Shown here piece after piece: positions 58,436-64,000 of a stretch of DNA of 64,000 bases (within the stretch, counting starts at the first letter, position 1; every line of letters starts with the position of its first letter). The stretch is from NCBI GenBank assembly GCA_032622095.1, contig CP136061.1:252167582-252231581 (forward strand), in the 5' to 3' direction. Origin of the DNA: Siphonodentalium dalli. Taxonomy: Eukaryota > Mollusca > Scaphopoda > Gadilida > Siphonodentaliidae. The notes under the pieces were generated by a model. The model was not told the DNA's origin, made no database searches, and worked only from the letters and a program-made list of their open reading frames with translations. Both the position numbers and the translations under genes were made by a program.

Positions 58436-59228
58436 CTCTTATGACTAATGTGTAGGTTTTCTACACAAAATGTGTAGCCCTGCTACACAATCATTATTCA
58501 ATTTTGATCTTAAACATATTTGTGTAGTATATGTGTAGTTTCATATTCGTACACAAATTGTGTAACAAATTTTACACATAAATGGGTAATTTTTTACACA
58601 TTTATACACAACTGTGTGTATAAAATCAACACATATCCCTTACACATTTTGTGTAGGTTATTACACACACAGTTCGTAGACAAGAAATGCCAGTTCAGTT
58701 GTCCGACCTGTGGGTATAGTATTAAAGATATATGCAGATTTATATGTTAAAACTTTCATGGCGCATAGTGGTATGTAGTATTTTGTTCTGTACTGTGAGT
58801 TTTTGCTTTAAATGAACAAACCAGGGTCGATGCGTGATTGCATAATATTAGTATTATTACAACAATCATAACAAGAGTCTAAGGGCAGTAATCGCCATGA
58901 AAGTTTTAACAAATAAATCCTCATATAATATTAATACTAAACCCACAAATTGGAATTCTGAACTTACATCCTTGTCTACGATCGCTGTAGATTGTATTCC
59001 AAAAAATATACTCAAACAATATGGCCGTCACGTAGCAGACTATGAAACTGAAGGCACCGCAATGCGCATGCTCTACGTTCTTACACAATTGTGTGTAACA
59101 AAATATACACATTATGTGTAGAACGGCACTTGGTCAATGTATTTGTATGTAACACTACACATTGCTATGTGTATTAACCGGGTTTACACATTTGATGTGT
59201 AATCGTTTCTACACATTAGTTATAAGAG
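58436..59228. mobile_element. 793-bp TIR element dense in TGTGTA/TACACA
   Basis: The ends CTCTTATGACTAATGTGTAG and CTACACATTAGTTATAAGAG are inverted repeats (one mismatch). Within about 220 bp of the left end and 170 bp of the right end, TGTGTA or TACACA occurs about every 15-20 bp in both orientations. The middle (58740-58985) is the block also present at 18030-18275. It encodes no transposase; ORF 58897-59121 is not protein-like. A target duplication is not evident. Confidence 0.8.
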
Positions 59229-59264
59229 TGGTATAGATCTCATACATTTAAACAGTTCAAAAGT

Positions 59265-59345
59265 TCATACCTGACACATTAGTTGGAAATTTCACACCAA
59301 CAATAGGTTGAAAATGTTCTCGTATAGTTTGATTTTCCAACAATT
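59265..59345 (-). repeat. Third copy of the GGTTGGAAAT repeat
   Basis: The reverse complement (GTTGGAAAATCAAAC, GAGAACATTTTCAA, AATTTCCAACTAATGTGTCA) matches 29090-29170 and 29390-29500. GTTGGAAAT motifs continue to 59500. 59520-60110 has no supported gene. Confidence 0.7.
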
Positions 59346-60112
59346 TATTAGTCGGGAAATACTTGTTTTTCGACCAAACTTTTGCACATTTCCCTGCATT
59401 TGGTGAACATTTGGACTGAAATGGCCATCAGTTGGAAATTGTCCAACCTTAGAGGGGTGCCATGCAGGTTGGAAATTTCCAACACTTGGAAAATTTAGGG
59501 TCAGTGTAGATCACAGCGGTGAATCACGTGGTGAATCAAGATGATAAGTATCACGCATTTAACATGGCCGAGGCCATCGCAAATGCGACCAGAAATGAGG
59601 AAAAAGGTAATAAACGAGGATAATGATATATTACATATTATTTTGGCAGCTACGAGCATATATATATATATGTTATACTATTTTTCAAACAAGCTGATAC
59701 CTCATTTGATTCCAAACTCAGTTGTTTAACTTGTTTACTCTAACATTCTGACCAAAGTTGCCAGTCGAAAGATTCTCCTAGATGTACGGGCTGGTGTATT
59801 CCACGAACCTCCGGCTGACAACTTTATCAAAATGTTATAGAAAACAAATGAGTATTTCTGAACAAATAAGGTGTCAAGTTGTTCTAAAAAATAAACTAAC
59901 ATGTGCTCGTAACAGTCAAACAGCTATGATTAGTGTCACATCCTCATATAGTACGTTGTTGTGAGTTTGCACTCCCCTCGGCCATTTTGAATGCGGGGCA
60001 CTCACCAGCCTCGAAACCATGCGATTCCTCACCGTGCTGGATGCTAGGATTTTGCCATATTCATGTTCAGATTTCAAAATGTTCTCACACCGGTCCGAAC
60101 GATGGATGGCAC

Positions 60113-60255
60113 CCAACCTCTCATTCACCGGCATTAACCTCTCACTCACCGTCGTTAACCTCTCATTCACCGTCATTAACCTCTCACTCACCGTCGTTAA
60201 CCTCTCATTCACCGTCGTTAACCTCTCATTCACCGTCGTTAACCTCTCGGTTAGT
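60113..60255. repeat. 21-bp minisatellite, about seven copies
   Basis: The unit AACCTCTCATTCACCGTCGTT varies at two positions (CAT/CAC, CGTC/CATT). Because 21 is a multiple of 3, frames stay open: on the minus strand it would encode a 7-residue NERLTTV-type repeat inside a 119-codon frame (59916-60275). Lacking other support it is treated as a repeat. Confidence 0.9.
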
Positions 60256-60447
60256 GACACTGACCCGCTGTACAAATAACAGAATTTACAAGATGTTTGT
60301 AAATTGGAGAAATTGTGTGTTCCATAATAATTTTGTCACCGACAACACAAACAAATACCAGATTCGTGTTAAAACCTGTCCATAAATAATGAGTTTCCCA
60401 AATAATTTTCAGATTTGCGTGGAACTATTTTGTCTACGTATACCGTA

Positions 60448-60467
60448 TCTATATCTATATTTTCGAA

Positions 60468-60506
<39 letters not shown>

Positions 60507-62566
60507 GTTCTATAGAAATTCACAGGGGACCATCTAGATGATGCCAAAGGGGTCTACTAGGAGTAGCTTTTTACGAGAAAGATAATGGTCGGAGTTAGAA
60601 TTTTCTAAAGTGACGCCGTTGTTGTCAGGGGCAGAAAAGGGGAGGGGCAGAAAAATAAATTGTCGCCGATTGCCACCAAACTTATATATAATAATCCCCA
60701 TAATATGAGGAATATAATGGTGTGGTTTAAATATGGCTAAAGTGGCGCCGTTCGCGTCAGTGGTGCCCGGAAGGGGGGGGGCAGATTTTTTTCTGTCGCC
60801 GATTTCCACCAAACTTATATATAATCATCCCCATGATATGTAAACACCAACGTGTGGTTTAAAAGTGGCGTCGTTCGAGTCAGGGATGCACGGAAGGGGA
60901 GAGGGGCACCAAAATTGAAAAACTAATTTTAGCGCCGATCTCCACCAAATTGATATAAATTCTTCTTCATTATACAAGGAATCAAATTGTGCGCTTTAAC
61001 AACGCCAAATTGTTGTCTTTTGGTTGAGAGATTGGGAGGGGGTGGGCACTAAATTTGATAATAATTGGTTTAGTCGCCGATTGCCACCAAACGAATACAT
61101 AATCACCTTCGCAATATGGCGTTGTTCGAGTCAACGTTGCATCAACAATTGATTTAATAAACTATTTTAGACCAGATTTCCACCAAATTGATATATTATT
61201 CTTCTCTATGATACGAGGAATATCATCGTGTGATTTAAAGACGTCAAATTGCTGTCGGTTGGGTGAGAGATATGGGTCATAACTATTCTCAGAATTTGTT
61301 AGTTGCTAATTTCCACCAAACATATATGTAATCATCGTCAGTATATCATGCATCCATGAGTCTAATGAGAGTGGTTTAAATATGTCAATTTCCACCGAAT
61401 TCATACACGTTTTTCTCTAATGATATACCATGAATTAAATCACATTTGGTGTCGTTTGCGTCGCGGATGGCGAGCGGATATGCACTATCATTGATAAGAT
61501 TGTTAGTCGCCTTTATCCACATATAAGTTATATACAGTCACCCAGGCCATCTCCATATCATTAAGTAGTTTTGGACGTTCACATTTAACAATCCCGACAT
61601 ATGGTGACCCACTTAAGTCACTTGAACAATTATATCTTCTTAACTGGGAATAGCAATCAGGGCATTCACAAAATGAGCTAACAAAAAGAGATACATAGAA
61701 GAAGCATTAAACGTATATTTATCATTCTATTGAAGAGATACATATATTCCTGCAAACTGTGAGACCCCGAACCGTCAGAGGATTGCATATATATTATAAC
61801 AAAATTCAGTCTGTTCCATTCAATACAGTTTCCACAAAAAAGTTACAATTTGTCAAGCGATATGGAAGGCCTGTTCAAAAATAGTGGTCACAGTGTGCAG
61901 TCAAATATCGTATCTTCTGATATACAAGAAAATGCCGTTAGTAGCATAAGACTTTTCAGGATCCTCCCAATACTGCATATCTGACAAGGGTTTTATAACA
62001 GACTCCTCGACTGACATAAACAACTCAAAATCTCGCTCTGTGCCTGGCACATGTAGCTAATATTTATGCGCATCAACATTTTGTTTAAACTGAGAATATT
62101 TTGCCAATATATAGCACCATGAACAGAGGAGCATCTGGAAATTTGAAACATATGTATCTTCATGGAGATAGCCAGGTGTCCTCGAGAACTTAGTCGAACC
62201 GACCAAATTGATTGATACATCTCAATATTTAAAACCCAATTATCATCTTTTATCGAACTAATGTGTTTATGATGTTCATGTATCTATTATAATGTCTAAC
62301 GTATACGCAGTTGTAAATAAATACATACTTCATTATTGTTGGAACGGATTAATCGCGACAAACAGAATGACAATTGACAAGGTGAGCCACTACTTATATC
62401 CCATGAATGTAATAATCATGTTTTATGATGCTATTTGAATATACAATTTATGAGAAAACGTATAACACTTTTAAGCAAGAGCATTCTCTATCCCCAACAA
62501 ATATCCACAGCATACAGAGGGTTTCTCATCGCATTAACCTGGGCAACGCCGGGTAACCCTGTATAG
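60448..62566 (+). mobile_element. Second copy of the Helitron family, about 2.1 kb
   Basis: It starts TCTATATCTATATTTTCGAA after an A (60447), runs through a TGTC microsatellite, and has the ~130-bp blocks at 60530-61500 and the 61800-62490 segment matching 37120-37930 (GGCCTGTTCAAAAATAGTGG). Near the end, CCTGGGCAACGCCGGG gives a hairpin and TAACCCTGTATAG replaces TAACCCTGCTAG. The CTAG end has decayed, so the limit is less certain than for 35401-37934. Confidence 0.65.
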
Positions 62567-63050
62567 TATGATAAACCCTATTGAATTGGCATGTGAATTT
62601 CACGTTATACAGAGACAACTAGTGCAGATTTCATGGTTCGCGCATTAACTCCGAGCTAGCATTAGATTCATTTCATAGCAGACGAACATTTACTTGGTAA
62701 TTTGACAGAGGGTGTTTTCGGTAAGACATACACAACTAGTACAGATTGCCATTCCACATGGCCATTCAGAAACTGCCAATTATTTTTAATTTAAGAAAAA
62801 CAAATCGGTGTGAATTTGCCTGGAATTAGACCACTAGATGTTAAGATTTTCAGGTTCATATATCAAAATGTCTCACACTGATGGATTATGCCCCCCCCCC
62901 CAATTGGCTAGTGGTCACACTCACACAAGACTAATCATCCATTCATAATAGGCCATCATATATAGGCCTGTGGGGGAACAGTTGTGACAAATCAAATGTG
63001 AGTCTGGGCTGGTTTAAGGGGGGGTGCAATTGGAAATGCCAATGTGAACA
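62567..63050. other. No recognised feature
   Basis: Contains a 10-C run near 62890 and otherwise unassigned sequence before the trinucleotide array. Confidence 0.4.
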
Positions 63051-63055
63051 CCCCC

Positions 63056-64000
63056 CACACACACACCACCACCACCACCACCACCTCCACCAAAACCACC
63101 AACACCACCACCAACACCACCACCGCCAACACCACCACCGCCACCAATAACACCACCAACACCACCACCACCAATACCACCAACACCAACACCACCAACA
63201 ACAACAGCACCACCAACACCACCAATAACACCACCACCAACAACAACAGCACCACCAACACCACCAATAACACCACCACCACCACCACCAACAACAACAC
63301 CACCACCACCACCAACAACACCACCACCACCACCAACAACAACACCACCAACACCACCAATAACACCAACACCACCACCACCAACAACAACACCACCACC
63401 ACCAACACCACCACCACCAATACCACCAACACCAACACCACCACCACCAACACCAACAGCACCACCAACACCACCAATAACACCACCACCACCAATAACA
63501 CCACCACCACCAACAACAACAACACCACCAACACCACCAATAACACCACCACCACCAATAACACCACCACCACCAACAACAACACCACCACCAACACCAC
63601 CAATAACACCACCACCACCACCACCACCACCAACAACAACAACACCACCACCACCACCACCAATAACACCACCACCACCAACAACAACACCACCACCACC
63701 ACCACCAATAACACCACCACCAACAACAACAACACCACCAATAACACCACCACCACCAACAACAACACCACCACCACCACCACCAATAACACCACCACCA
63801 CCAACAACAACACCACCAATAACACCACCACCACCACCAACAACAACACCACCACCACCACCACCACCAATAACACCACCACCAACACCACCACCACCAG
63901 CACCACCACCATCACCAACACCAACACCACCAACACCACCACCATCACCACCAACAACAACACCACCACCAACACCACCAACACCACCACCATCACCACC
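63056..64000. repeat. ACC/AAC/AAT trinucleotide array, continues past window
   Basis: About 945 bp of trinucleotides in a patterned mix (blocks of ACC broken by AACAAC and AATAAC) with rare GCC, ATC and AGC. The minus-strand frame (62992-63999) would be Val/Leu only, and one plus frame reads Pro/Thr/Ile only. Neither shows a start, domain or splice context, so it is annotated as a repeat. Confidence 0.9.

Noticed and set aside
59566-59610. Short ATG frame (MAEAIANATRNEEKG) before a GTAATA donor-like site
   Set aside because: Too short to judge; no downstream exon or homology recognised.
62992-63999. 335-codon Val/Leu frame on the minus strand
   Set aside because: A direct translation of the trinucleotide array; a pure Val/Leu protein with no other sequence is not credible.

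Overview
This is eukaryotic genomic DNA with few genes and many repeats. The best organism guess is a marine lophotrochozoan invertebrate, probably a mollusc. That rests on selenocysteine-type iodothyronine deiodinase sequences, LINE ORF1 and ORF2 remnants, Helitron-type elements and the general style of the interspersed repeats. It is an inference and no species can be named. There is no operon structure, and most open frames in the window are accidental frames inside repeats.

Layout. 1-18.4 kb is almost entirely two nested Helitron-like elements. An inner element (about 668-11616) carries a 1731-bp tandem array. It lies inside a unit of a 1389-bp tandem array belonging to an outer element, which starts before the window and ends near 18406. 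Both share a 13-bp subterminal inverted repeat, a 3' hairpin and a CTAG end. 18.4-24.7 kb is AT-rich, with small tandem repeats and an intact LINE ORF1-type frame (23107-24435, minus) that has no ORF2. 25-28.7 kb and 41-42 kb hold three deiodinase copies, each with the selenocysteine TGA in frame and each damaged or incomplete: an in-frame TAA, a missing N-terminus plus a lost conserved His, and a 77-bp deletion. 28-40 kb is repeat mosaic: a 47-bp minisatellite, foldback elements, a decayed zinc-knuckle ORF1 and a Helitron with textbook ends (35401-37934). 42.5-52 kb contains a 1.5-kb segmental duplication, two arrays of a 37-bp minisatellite and one short THAP-like zinc-finger exon. 52.1-56.2 kb is a 5'-truncated LINE whose reverse transcriptase frame is intact; homologous sequence at 46.9 kb shows the interrupted arrangement. 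56.2-64 kb repeats earlier families (a copy of the 30-32 kb block, a TIR element dense in TGTGTA, a second Helitron copy) and ends in about 1 kb of ACC/AAC/AAT trinucleotide repeat.

Functionally, the only host-type genes recognised are the deiodinase cluster (thyroid-hormone-type deiodination, membrane-anchored selenoenzymes) and the THAP-like exon. No rRNA, tRNA or CRISPR was seen.
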